A stretch of 37,954 bases of DNA, from NCBI GenBank assembly GCA_030146045.1, contig JASLDG010000035.1, positions 1-37,954 on the forward strand, read 5' to 3'. Source of the stretch: Candidatus Saccharimonadales bacterium (GTDB lineage: Bacteria > Patescibacteriota > Saccharimonadia > Saccharimonadales > Saccharimonadaceae). Under the pieces are notes generated by a model, which saw nothing but the letters and a program-made list of their open reading frames with translations, was not told the DNA's origin and made no database searches. Made by a program: the position numbers and the translations under genes. Positions 24,221 through 31,193 of the stretch are shown one piece after another. The first letter of the stretch is position 1. Each line of letters begins with the position of its first letter.

Positions 24221-24297
24221 GCACCCGTAGCTCAGCTGGATAGAGCGTTGGCTTGCGGAGCCAAAGGCCATAGGTTCAAATCCTGTCGGGTGTACCA
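24221..24297 (+). tRNA. tRNA-Arg(GCG)
   Basis: Acceptor GCACCCG/CGGGTGT (first pair G-U), D-arm AGCTCAGCTGGATAGAGC, anticodon loop TTGCGGA with anticodon GCG at 24255-24257, T-loop GGTTCAAATCC, encoded CCA. Most bacteria use ACG, edited to ICG, for these codons; here the first anticodon base is G. Confidence 0.93.
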
Positions 24298-24313
24298 TGT
24301 TGAAATTACAGAT

Positions 24314-24344
24314 AAGAGACTAAATTAATTTTTAGTCTCTTTTT
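24314..24344 (+). terminator. Terminator of tRNA-Arg
   Basis: Arms 24314-24324 and 24331-24341 (core AGAGACT/AGTCTCT), loop TTAATT, T5 tail. Confidence 0.88.
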
Positions 24345-24450
24345 GTTGGGCGCTTTGCCGCCGCTGTAATTTTGGTTCAAATCCCGTATGGTTGCTTTGA
24401 CTTTATGGATAAGCTTTAATGGTAACAAATAACCATAGTAAAGGGTATGA

Positions 24451-25026
24451 ATGAAACCACAAAAAAGCTCAGCGCATGTAATTATCGTAATAATTCTAGC
24501 AGCTGCATTTCTAGGGGTGCTTAGTTTTATTTTTTGGCAGAATTTCGTTCATGAAGAGTCTGTCTCTGTAAAGACAGAAAGAAAAGTGGAAAGTGCTAAG
24601 GATGAGGAACCCAAAGAGATCGATACTCATTATAAGAACGTGAAAGCTCCTGTGACTGAGGCGGCTTTATCCCAAGCACTACCTGAGGGTTGTTCGCTTG
24701 GTGTCAATGTTGAACCTTCTGGGTTTGATGCCAATAAGCTTACTGTCGTCGACTCTTCAAGCCCGGCACTCGGAGCCCCGCACGGAGGGGAATACGGTAG
24801 AATTAACGTAGATAGGACATGGGCTTACCTCAGGGGTGGATGTGGTTCTAACGCAGGAGCATTTGTCCTAAAGGCTAATGATGGAGCCTGGAAGCTTGTA
24901 GCATATCACGTGGGAGATGCCTTATTTGTGTGCTCAAAAGTTGATGGGCTTAGTATTCCGTTGGAAGTGGTAGGTCGTTGCGCTGACTCAAATAATTCAT
25001 ACAATGAGAGGAACATTCTTCCGTAA
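24451..25026 (+). CDS. Membrane-anchored secreted protein, unknown
   Basis: 191 residues, no family recognised. One N-terminal transmembrane helix (about 9-31), a charged Lys/Glu linker (35-60), then an outer domain of about 130 residues with four cysteines that could form two disulfides (around PEGCSLG, RGGCGSN, FVCSKV and VGRCAD). AAAGGG five bases upstream supports ATG 24451. It lies just after a tRNA gene and a short tRNA-like remnant, which is typical of accessory genes. Confidence 0.72.
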   Translation: MKPQKSSAHVIIVIILAAAFLGVLSFIFWQNFVHEESVSVKTERKVESAKDEEPKEIDTHYKNVKAPVTEAALSQALPEGCSLGVNVEPSGFDANKLTVVDSSSPALGAPHGGEYGRINVDRTWAYLRGGCGSNAGAFVLKANDGAWKLVAYHVGDALFVCSKVDGLSIPLEVVGRCADSNNSYNERNILP

Positions 25027-25053
25027 GCTAGGTTGAACCTCTTCAGCAAATGT

Positions 25054-25100
25054 ATACCAAGAAAATAAACTCATCGATGATGAGTTTATTTTCTTGGTAT
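25054..25100. terminator. Bidirectional terminator, 22-bp perfect stem
   Basis: Arms 25054-25075 and 25079-25100, loop GAT. The core ACTCATC/GATGAGT is flanked by A/T-rich arms giving a U-rich tail on both strands. It lies between two convergent genes. Confidence 0.88.
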
Positions 25101-25112
25101 CCTCTACTCTTT

Positions 25113-25505
25113 CTATGTCGATTGAGGTAGTTTTGTTGGATCATCCTCTGAATCGTCAGTTTGGTCACTTGGGCTACAATAGCGATCCCATGATCGACAG
25201 GAGTCCGTAGGGGTGTCAGTTGATGGTGCATGATACGAAGACGTACCTTCGCTTGCGGCCGCAACAATGACGATAATGATAAAAAGAGCGACAAAGATAA
25301 ACGACAGCACGGTACTAATAATACCGCTAATCAGTCCGGTAATGCTATAGCCTCTGTTTTCGGGTGTTTTTTTGAGGGCGATACTTGAGATGACAATTGC
25401 AGGAATACTGAGAATTGCAAAGACACCGGTAAGCGAAAGAAGTCCAAAAACCATACCAAGTACTGGAAGGCTGCTTTGTTCGGTCGTTGGTTGTTGGGTT
25501 GTCAT
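25113..25505 (-). CDS. DUF4190-like small membrane protein
   Basis: 130 residues from ATG 25505. The open frame extends to 25640, but that part overlaps the upstream gene. The protein has a Thr/Gln-rich start, two transmembrane segments (about 14-40 and 53-85) with GMVFGLLSLTG and the turn ALKKTPENRGYSITGLISGI, both typical of DUF4190 proteins, and an acidic, Ser/Thr-rich tail with a Cys pair. Predicted leaderless: TATAAT ends six bases before the start codon. Function unknown. Confidence 0.8.
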   Translation of the reverse strand: MTTQQPTTEQSSLPVLGMVFGLLSLTGVFAILSIPAIVISSIALKKTPENRGYSITGLISGIISTVLSFIFVALFIIIVIVAAASEGTSSYHAPSTDTPTDSCRSWDRYCSPSDQTDDSEDDPTKLPQST

Positions 25506-25511
25506 ACGTGT

Positions 25512-25517
25512 ATTATA
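25512..25517 (-). promoter_or_regulatory. -10 overlapping the stop codon of the upstream gene
   Basis: On the minus strand TATAAT at 25512-25517 contains the TAA stop (25513-25515) of the 336-aa gene and lies six bases before ATG 25505. Confidence 0.6.
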
Positions 25518-26523
25518 ACGTACTCGTTGGTGTATCGGTAGGTGGTAGCGATGTGGTGTGCGTTGAGCGTCGCTGATGCTTCTTCCACGCAATAATACCG
25601 AGGATACCAAGTGCAAGCGCCCCACCTCCACCGATGGCAAGGAGTGGAATGAACGATGCGAGCTGCTGGTTAAATGCTGCTACAAAGCCAGTGCTTACTG
25701 CTTGGTATGGTGGATCGATAAATTTTCGTGCGACGGTTGTCAGGGTGATAGTAATAATACCAATACCAATTGCCGTAAGAACTGCCGCGACACCTATCGC
25801 AATGATTCCCCGTAGTCGCCATTTAAGGAGGAGCCAGAGGACACTCATAATACCGAGCGCACCTGCAATAAGATGGGCTGCGTACAACATGTTGAGGAGG
25901 CTTGGTAGGTCGCTTGCTTGGGTGGAAAGATGAGCCGGAAGAGGTATATTCTTATCGGTAATAGTAGCAGGGAGTGCACTCGCAGCCGCGGCTGTCGCTT
26001 CGCGGACTATAGTTTCGCGCTGACGATCGCTTAAAAAGTCGCTTTTGCAGATACCATTGAGGGCATCCGTAAATGTTTGTTCGTTGGTGCAGTCTGGTAG
26101 CTGAGCAAGTGCGGTCGTTGCTTCGGTCGCCAGTGCTTCGCTAAACCGGGTGTTAAGTTGGGTTGTATCGATTGAAAAGCTGATACGTGGTTCTTTGCTA
26201 TCAAGCCAGCGATATATACCATCGATGACAGGTGGGCTCATTTGTCGTAATTGATCGTCTGTCAGGCTTTTAGCGAGTGCTGTTTTGATAACAGTATCGG
26301 TAATAAGATGGCTAAATGACGATGCGGCGACCTGCTGTTCGATGTACGGCGCGATAATATTTTCACGGACGATCTGATAGGCGTGCGACTGGTCGGCAAC
26401 CAGACGGATACCATCTGGTGATACGAGTGTGCGCTGTAGGCAGTAATTGCAGAGAAAGACGATAAGGCAGATTGCTAAAAGGCAACTCCATGCCCCGAGA
26501 CGGATCAGCCGAAATAGCTTCAT
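25513..26523 (-). CDS. Polytopic membrane protein, unknown
   Basis: 336 residues, not recognised. One N-terminal transmembrane helix (about 9-31), an extracytoplasmic region of about 180 residues with conserved-looking charged helices and one Cys pair (PDCTNEQ and GICKSD), then three closely spaced helices (about 210-310) and a basic cytoplasmic tail ending in Thr/Pro. Predicted leaderless from TACAAT at 26530-26535. It abuts the DUF4190-like gene and may share its role. Confidence 0.75.
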   Translation of the reverse strand: MKLFRLIRLGAWSCLLAICLIVFLCNYCLQRTLVSPDGIRLVADQSHAYQIVRENIIAPYIEQQVAASSFSHLITDTVIKTALAKSLTDDQLRQMSPPVIDGIYRWLDSKEPRISFSIDTTQLNTRFSEALATEATTALAQLPDCTNEQTFTDALNGICKSDFLSDRQRETIVREATAAAASALPATITDKNIPLPAHLSTQASDLPSLLNMLYAAHLIAGALGIMSVLWLLLKWRLRGIIAIGVAAVLTAIGIGIITITLTTVARKFIDPPYQAVSTGFVAAFNQQLASFIPLLAIGGGGALALGILGIIAWKKHQRRSTHTTSLPPTDTPTSTL

Positions 26524-26529
26524 GCTTGT

Positions 26530-26538
26530 ATTGTAGCA
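26530..26538 (-). promoter_or_regulatory. Extended -10 of a predicted leaderless transcript
   Basis: On the minus strand TGC followed by TACAAT; six bases separate it from ATG 26523. Confidence 0.6.
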
Positions 26539-26586
26539 TTATGAAGGTTGAAAAAGAAAAGAATTTTACCTACCTGTATTTTGCAT

Positions 26587-26623
26587 AACAAAAAGACCAA
26601 ACACTACGTTTGATCCTTTTGTT
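26587..26623. terminator. Imperfect hairpin beside the duplicated tRNA 3' end
   Basis: Arms 26587-26602 and 26608-26623 pair at 14 of 16 positions, loop ACTAC. On the minus strand it follows the tRNA 3'-end copy (26625-26642) just as the hairpin at 26753-26794 follows the intact tRNA. Confidence 0.6.
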
Positions 26624-26624
26624 A

Positions 26625-26642
26625 TGGCGGAGAGAGAGGGAT
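26625..26642 (-). repeat. 18-bp copy of the 3' end of tRNA-Ser(CGA)
   Basis: Identical to 26797-26814, which is the last 18 bases of the intact tRNA including CCA. The identity stops exactly at the CCA end. The remainder of the tRNA is not recognisable next to it. Confidence 0.85.
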
Positions 26643-26651
26643 ACATGGCTA

Positions 26652-26731
26652 AGTGATAGTGCTATCCTAGCACCATCACTCGCTACCCATTGTCAAATCA
26701 AAGATTATGACAATGGTCGAACCCGGGTTCG
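26652..26731. repeat. Cluster of three hairpins between the tRNA 3'-end copies
   Basis: Stem 1 is 26652-26664 with 26668-26680 (12 of 13 pairs). Stem 2 is 26687-26694 with 26709-26716 (CCATTGTC/GACAATGG). Stem 3 is the 14-base palindrome CGAACCCGGGTTCG at 26718-26731. No coding frame explains them. Confidence 0.7.
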
Positions 26732-26752
26732 CATTCCTCTTTTTCTACGAAA

Positions 26753-26794
26753 AGAAAATGACCGATAAACATAGATGTCCATCGGTCATTTTCT
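26753..26794 (-). terminator. Terminator of tRNA-Ser(CGA)
   Basis: Arms 26753-26766 and 26781-26794 (core ATGACCGAT/ATCGGTCAT); it ends two bases past the tRNA and has T-rich tails. Confidence 0.8.
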
Positions 26795-26796
26795 CC

Positions 26797-26884
26797 TGGC
26801 GGAGAGAGAGGGATTCGAACCCTCGATAGCTTGCGCTATACCGCTTTTCGAGAGCGGCCAGTTCAACCACTCCTGCACCTCTCC
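26797..26884 (-). tRNA. tRNA-Ser(CGA)
   Basis: Class II tRNA with encoded CCA. Acceptor GGAGAGG/TCTCTCC (last pair G-U), anticodon loop CTCGAAA with anticodon CGA, long variable arm, T-loop GGTTCGAATCC. An extended -10 (TGT then TAAAAT) lies 11 bases upstream on the minus strand (26896-26901). Confidence 0.96.
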
Positions 26885-26915
26885 ATGCGCCTCTCATTTT
26901 AACAGATGGACAGTG

Positions 26916-26921
26916 TATAAT
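26916..26921 (+). promoter_or_regulatory. -10 of a predicted leaderless transcript (HIT gene)
   Basis: TATAAT ends eight bases before ATG 26930; no Shine-Dalgarno. It is back to back with the tRNA-Ser(CGA) promoter. Confidence 0.6.
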
Positions 26922-26929
26922 AAAAGTAT

Positions 26930-27322
26930 ATGCAACCTTCGATTTTTACTAAAATTATCAACGGCGACATCCCCAGCCATAAGGTCTACGAGGATGATTA
27001 TGTCTATGCTTTTCTTGATATACATCCAATTACCCCAGGCCACACGCTCGTCGTCCCTAAAAAACAAGTTGAATTTGTTTGGGATCTCGACGATGAAACA
27101 TACGCGCGATTACAGCAGTCGGTCAAGCGTATCGCACTTCATCTGCGTCATGTTCTTGAAGTGCCCTATATTGGTCAGCAAATTATCGGTGTCGATGTGC
27201 CTCATGCGCATATCCATCTCATTCCATTTACCGAACCGTCGGAGTTTCACCATGTCCCGTCACAGGCAGGCGAACCAGATCATGAAGCACTGGCGTCTAT
27301 TGCCCGAAAAGTCGCGTTTTAA
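26930..27322 (+). CDS. HIT (histidine triad) family protein
   Basis: 130 residues, normal HIT size. The N-terminus SIFTKIINGDIPSHKVYEDD and the strand GHTLVVPKK are typical of HinT/Fhit-like hydrolases, and the catalytic triad motif is HAHIHLIP (about residues 91-98). These enzymes hydrolyse nucleotide phosphoramidates or related nucleotidyl bonds in the cytoplasm. The last base of its TAA is the first base of the ATG of rlmH (TAATG), so the pair is translationally coupled. Confidence 0.93.
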   Translation: MQPSIFTKIINGDIPSHKVYEDDYVYAFLDIHPITPGHTLVVPKKQVEFVWDLDDETYARLQQSVKRIALHLRHVLEVPYIGQQIIGVDVPHAHIHLIPFTEPSEFHHVPSQAGEPDHEALASIARKVAF

Positions 27323-27780
27323 TGGCGATTCGTATTATTGCCGTTGGCAAGAAACATGAAGCGTGGATAGCGGAAGGTATCGAACGCTATCAGAAGCGTC
27401 TCAAGCGACCCTTTGACGTAGAGTGGCTCCTTCTCCCCCATTCGTCGCTTCAAGAGCTCCAGGCGCGTCAGGAAGAGTCAGAGCGTATACTTTCGCGTTT
27501 ACATCGTGATGACACGACTCTATTGCTTGATGAGCGCGGCGTAGCCGTGAGTTCACCTCGACTCGCTGGACTCCTGCAAGAGCCGCTCGATCATTCTCGC
27601 CGAGTTACTATTATCATTGGTGGTGCCTATGGGGTTACTGATGATGTGCACCGAGCGGCCGACTGGGTGTGGTCACTTTCCCCTTTGGTTTTCCCTCATC
27701 AATTGGTGCGTCTTATTGTTACCGAGCAGTTGTACCGCGCCCAGGAAATTAATGCAGGAAATCCATATCACCACATGTAA
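27322..27780 (+). CDS. rlmH: 23S rRNA pseudouridine-1915 N3-methyltransferase RlmH
   Basis: 152 residues, normal length. SPOUT-class methyltransferase fold with trefoil knot: LLLDERGVAVSS, the SAM-binding IIIGGAYGVTDDV, and the C-terminal signature QLYRAQEINAGNPYHH, which is diagnostic for RlmH. It methylates pseudouridine 1915 in helix 69 of 23S rRNA. Coupled to the HIT gene by a one-base overlap. The stop codon is directly followed by the TTGACA of the next gene's promoter. Confidence 0.96.
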   Translation: MAIRIIAVGKKHEAWIAEGIERYQKRLKRPFDVEWLLLPHSSLQELQARQEESERILSRLHRDDTTLLLDERGVAVSSPRLAGLLQEPLDHSRRVTIIIGGAYGVTDDVHRAADWVWSLSPLVFPHQLVRLIVTEQLYRAQEINAGNPYHHM

Positions 27781-27809
27781 TTGACAAATTATCTCTCTTG
27801 TGCTAATAT
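27781..27809 (+). promoter_or_regulatory. Strong promoter of the 111-aa orphan gene
   Basis: TTGACA (27781-27786), 17 bases, TAATAT (27804-27809) with TGC before it. The leader is about 22 bases, A-rich, with no Shine-Dalgarno. Confidence 0.8.
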
Positions 27810-27837
27810 AGACATGTAACAAATTCAAAACAAAAAC

Positions 27838-28173
27838 ATGTCAAATATTACACAACGATTTCGATTTACAATTATTGGTCTTATAACTACGCTCTCTCTT
27901 GGTATCTTCGTACACGATACTTCTATTGATCAAGCTGCCACCCTTGCCGTAGCCTTGCCAGTAGCATTTGCAACGGTTGATATGGCGATGTTTCATCTTT
28001 CGGCTGGCGCTGATCATACGCACAGTGAAAGTAACCCGCTTGCTTCGGCGATGCGTGGTATTCGTGGCGGTATGCCAAAGATCCAACCTAAAAAAGACGG
28101 TCGTCGGTTTATTATGCGCCGAACTGCGGGCAAAAGCGGTAACCCGCTTGGCGACTACTATATGCCTCTCTAG
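27838..28173 (+). CDS. Small orphan protein with N-terminal hydrophobic segments
   Basis: 111 residues, not recognised. Two hydrophobic stretches (about 9-27 and 35-52), a His-rich short segment (GADHTHSES), then a basic C-terminal half rich in Gly, Arg and Lys (IRGGMPKIQPKKDGRRF). The first stretch could be a signal peptide. It has a consensus promoter and a terminator of its own, so expression is likely. Confidence 0.68.
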   Translation: MSNITQRFRFTIIGLITTLSLGIFVHDTSIDQAATLAVALPVAFATVDMAMFHLSAGADHTHSESNPLASAMRGIRGGMPKIQPKKDGRRFIMRRTAGKSGNPLGDYYMPL

Positions 28174-28187
28174 GTACTGGTATAAAT

Positions 28188-28216
28188 AAATCACCTCACA
28201 TGGAGGTGATTTTATT
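28188..28216. terminator. Bidirectional terminator between the orphan gene and valS
   Basis: Arms 28188-28197 and 28203-28212 (core TCACCTC/GAGGTGA), loop ACATG, T-rich tail on the plus strand and A-rich left flank serving valS. Confidence 0.85.
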
Positions 28217-28232
28217 GCCAACAGTGTTTGGC

Positions 28233-30791
28233 CTATCCGAGTACTTCGAGCTCACGCACCATGCGCTCTATGCGCTGTTCGACTTCTTGCAGTTCATTGC
28301 GCGTCTCTTCAACCAAGTGTTCCGGCGCTTTATCTGTATAGTTTTTATTAGAAAGCCGTCCGGAGAGCATCTTGACACGGTCGCGAGCCTCAGCGAGCCG
28401 TATCTCGAGTGCGGTTTGATGCTCGTAGAGCGTTTCTTCGGTCACATCAAGCCATGCTTCTCGATTTGCAACCGCAAGCGGAAGACCCTTTTCGAGCTGC
28501 CCTTGTTCTACGGTTTTGAGTTTGGCAAGGTGCTGAATGAGCTCGGTATTGTCTGCAATGAGGCTATCGCTGCCATAGTACAGCCCATATCGTTCATTTC
28601 CCGGAAGCTCACTGACGACAAACCGTATTTCGGCGACAAGCATTTGGAGTTGCTCAAACTGTGCTGCCGAAAGCTCGTTTGCTTCTTTTGCCTCTGGCCA
28701 CGTAGCGGTAACGAGGAGGTCTTTATCGTGCCATGCGAGCGTTTGCCAGATTGTTTCGGTAACAAATGGTGCAAATGGATGTGCAATACGCAGGCATGTG
28801 TCGAGTACCCACGCCAGGAGTTGTGGATTGTCTTGCTTCTTACTGGCTTCAATATACCAGTCAGCAACATCGTCCCAGATGGTGTGGTAGATCGTTTCGC
28901 TCGCCTCTGCAAACCGATAGTCCGCGAGGAGTGCTGTCATTGATTCGGCTGCATCGGAAAGCTTCTTGACAACCCAATGATCAGCGATTGTTTCAGGAAT
29001 GGCTTTATCGGCGTCATATGCAAAGTCATCACCGAGCTTATTCTCGATGAACCGAGCGATGTTCCATAGCTTGTTGCAGAAATTTCGACCTGTCACGACT
29101 CGATCAACACTAAACGCCTGATTCTGCCCTGCCCCACGCGCTGCAACCAGCCCCATGCGAAGGGCATCGGCTCCATATTTGTCTACAAGATCCATCGGAT
29201 TAATGACATTGCCCTTGCTCTTGCTCATTTTGATGCCCTTGCTATCAAGCACGAGACCGTGCAGGTACACTTCCTTGAATGGCACCTCGCCGGTGGCATA
29301 GAGGCCGAGCATAATCATACGTGAAACCCATGGGAATAAGATGTCGTACCCTGTTTCTAGTACACTGTTTGGGTAAAATCGTGCCAAATCGCCATTCTGC
29401 AGATAATCGGTGGTAATAAACGGCCACTGACCACTCGAAAACCATGTGTCAAACGTATCTTCTTCACGGGTGAAGGTCATGCCGTCGATTTCAATCGTTG
29501 GTTGGTCGACACGGATATCAAAACGCCAATCGTTGGGGTCAACCGTACTCTGGAAGGCTGGGATCGGCATTCCCCATGGGATCTGGCGGCTCAAATTCCA
29601 GTCTTTGAGGTTGTCGTAGTACGACAGTAGTGCGGCCTTTTTACTCTCAGGGTAAAAGGTAATCTCCCCTGCCCTAATTGCCGCCTTGGCGCGTTCGGCA
29701 AGCGGCGCAACATTGAGGAACCATTGATCTTTAATCATCGGCTGAATTGCGACGTCGCTTTTGTAGTCATAGCCTACCGAATGCTCGATTTCCTTTTCGC
29801 CGCGGAGGAGATTTTCGCGTGTGAGCGCCTCAATAACTTTTTTGCGAGCAACATCAACTGGTTGCTTCATGTACTCTGGTGGCACATTGGTCATAGTACC
29901 GTCGTAGTTGATCACTTGAATTCGCGGCAGATGATGACGGTTGCCAACCTCGAAGTCGTTCGGATCATGTGCTGGTGTAATCTTCACAACGCCTGTTCCG
30001 TATTCGGAATCTACATAATCATCAGCAATGACCGGGATTTCACGATCCGTCAGTGGTACGAGCACCTTGGTGCCAATCAGATCTTTGTAGCGCGGATCGT
30101 TGGGGTTAACTGCCAGTGCAGTATCACCGAACATCGTTTCGGGTCGCGTGGTTGCCACTACGACTTCTTTGATTTGGTCAATACTTGGATAGGCAATACT
30201 CCAGAGTGTTCCCTTTTCTGTCTTGTAGTTAACCTCAATATCAGCATAACTGGTTTGGAAGGTGGTGCTGTAATTGACGATACGCTCGCCGCGATAAATT
30301 AACCCATCATCCCACAGCTTTTTAAACGTGCCATATACCGTCTGCGTGACTTTCTCGTCGAGGGTAAAGACAAGATCATTCCAGCTTGCGCCAGTACCAA
30401 GTGCACGAAGTTGTGCCTCCATTGAGCCACGCTGTTGTGCCACGAAATCCCACACTTGGGCATACAATTCCGTGCGTGAAAAGTCAGTACGGCTTTTACC
30501 TTGTTTATTGAGCTCTCGTTCGTAGACAACCCATGTCTCAAACCCAGCATGGTCAGCGCCAGGGATATAGGCAACATCCCTCCCCTGCATTCGGTAGAAT
30601 CGTGCCAAGATATCCTCAAGATCGGCCATGAGGGCGTGTCCGACATGCAGATTACCATTGGCATTAGGCGGTGGCATGACAATGCTGTATGGCTCCCCTT
30701 TTCCGCTTGGAGAAAAGGCATCTGCGGCCTCCCAAAGTTTATATACCGACGGCTCGTACTGTTTGGCGTCGTAAGTCTTCGATAATTTCAT
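28233..30791 (-). CDS. valS: Valyl-tRNA synthetase
   Basis: 852 residues, class I aminoacyl-tRNA synthetase. HIGH motif as HVGH (about 49-52) within PPPNANGNLHVGHAL, editing domain (about 190-320) with the TTRPETMFGD motif, KMSKS loop as KMSKSKGN (about 522-529), tRNA-binding helical domain, and a C-terminal coiled-coil arm of about 65 residues typical of ValRS. GADHAGFETW is the ValRS-type active-site segment. AGAGGG six bases before ATG 30791 fixes the start. The upstream region holds palindromes and a long inverted repeat but no recognisable T-box. Confidence 0.97.
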   Translation of the reverse strand: MKLSKTYDAKQYEPSVYKLWEAADAFSPSGKGEPYSIVMPPPNANGNLHVGHALMADLEDILARFYRMQGRDVAYIPGADHAGFETWVVYERELNKQGKSRTDFSRTELYAQVWDFVAQQRGSMEAQLRALGTGASWNDLVFTLDEKVTQTVYGTFKKLWDDGLIYRGERIVNYSTTFQTSYADIEVNYKTEKGTLWSIAYPSIDQIKEVVVATTRPETMFGDTALAVNPNDPRYKDLIGTKVLVPLTDREIPVIADDYVDSEYGTGVVKITPAHDPNDFEVGNRHHLPRIQVINYDGTMTNVPPEYMKQPVDVARKKVIEALTRENLLRGEKEIEHSVGYDYKSDVAIQPMIKDQWFLNVAPLAERAKAAIRAGEITFYPESKKAALLSYYDNLKDWNLSRQIPWGMPIPAFQSTVDPNDWRFDIRVDQPTIEIDGMTFTREEDTFDTWFSSGQWPFITTDYLQNGDLARFYPNSVLETGYDILFPWVSRMIMLGLYATGEVPFKEVYLHGLVLDSKGIKMSKSKGNVINPMDLVDKYGADALRMGLVAARGAGQNQAFSVDRVVTGRNFCNKLWNIARFIENKLGDDFAYDADKAIPETIADHWVVKKLSDAAESMTALLADYRFAEASETIYHTIWDDVADWYIEASKKQDNPQLLAWVLDTCLRIAHPFAPFVTETIWQTLAWHDKDLLVTATWPEAKEANELSAAQFEQLQMLVAEIRFVVSELPGNERYGLYYGSDSLIADNTELIQHLAKLKTVEQGQLEKGLPLAVANREAWLDVTEETLYEHQTALEIRLAEARDRVKMLSGRLSNKNYTDKAPEHLVEETRNELQEVEQRIERMVRELEVLG

Positions 30792-31193
30792 AGGTGGCCC
30801 TCTTAAAACGTCTACATAAGTTTTTCACGTGAAACAAAAATAGCAAACAGACCTTTTCATATGAAAAAGCTACCCGTTTGATTTTTTCCTCACGTGTTTG
30901 TTTTCAACTACAGATTATAGCACATTGGTAGATGAGTGCAAAGCGGGCGTGCTAAGAGCTCGGTATTCCTTCTGCGCTCCTCGTACCGCTCCAAAGAATC
31001 TTGATGTAAACTTCAGGAATCTTTGGAGCGGTAGCGACGATAGTCAAGTCGCTTAGAAGAAATACCGAGCTCTTAGCGCCCTTTGTTATCCACGCGACCA
31101 ACGGATCAGGAGCCCGGGAGGTTAGGTGGCGATAGTCAAGTTGTTTGGAGAGGGTAGGGCAAGCGAACATGCACGGTCAGATAGTAGCTACAC
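30792..31193. other. Intergenic region with palindromes and a long inverted repeat
   Basis: No convincing gene between valS and tsaD. Near valS there are two AT-rich palindromes: TTTCACGTGAAA at 30823-30834 and TTTTCATATGAAAA at 30854-30867; CACGTG occurs again near 30892. The part from about 30938 to 31087 is a long imperfect inverted repeat. A short frame at 30952-31170 follows the repeat arms and is not accepted as a gene. Confidence 0.8.
30938..31087. repeat. Long imperfect inverted repeat (about 150 bp)
   Basis: The outer arms share GCTAAGAGCTCGGTATT or its variant (left 30952-30967, right 31061-31076), and the inner arms share ACCGCTCCAAAGA (left 30986-30998, right about 31020-31033). 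The middle of the arms diverges, and the outer ends have small bulges. Confidence 0.8.

Noticed and set aside
24098..24298. Minus-strand 66-aa frame with PTGFEPMAF
   Set aside because: It is the reverse reading of tRNA-Arg(GCG).
26775..27359. Plus-strand 194-aa frame beginning over tRNA-Ser(CGA)
   Set aside because: Starts with the reverse reading of the tRNA and then shadows the HIT gene in another frame.
27813..27818. ATG-TAA minimal upstream frame in the leader of the 111-aa gene
   Set aside because: It lies only four bases after the -10, so it is probably not inside the mRNA.
30952..31170. Minus-strand 72-aa frame between tsaD and valS
   Set aside because: Lies on the arms of the long inverted repeat, has no ribosome-binding site and no domain.
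30792..31193. T-box leader for valS
   Set aside because: The long hairpin suggested it, but the T-box signature (GGUGGNACCGCG) and a specifier stem are not found.
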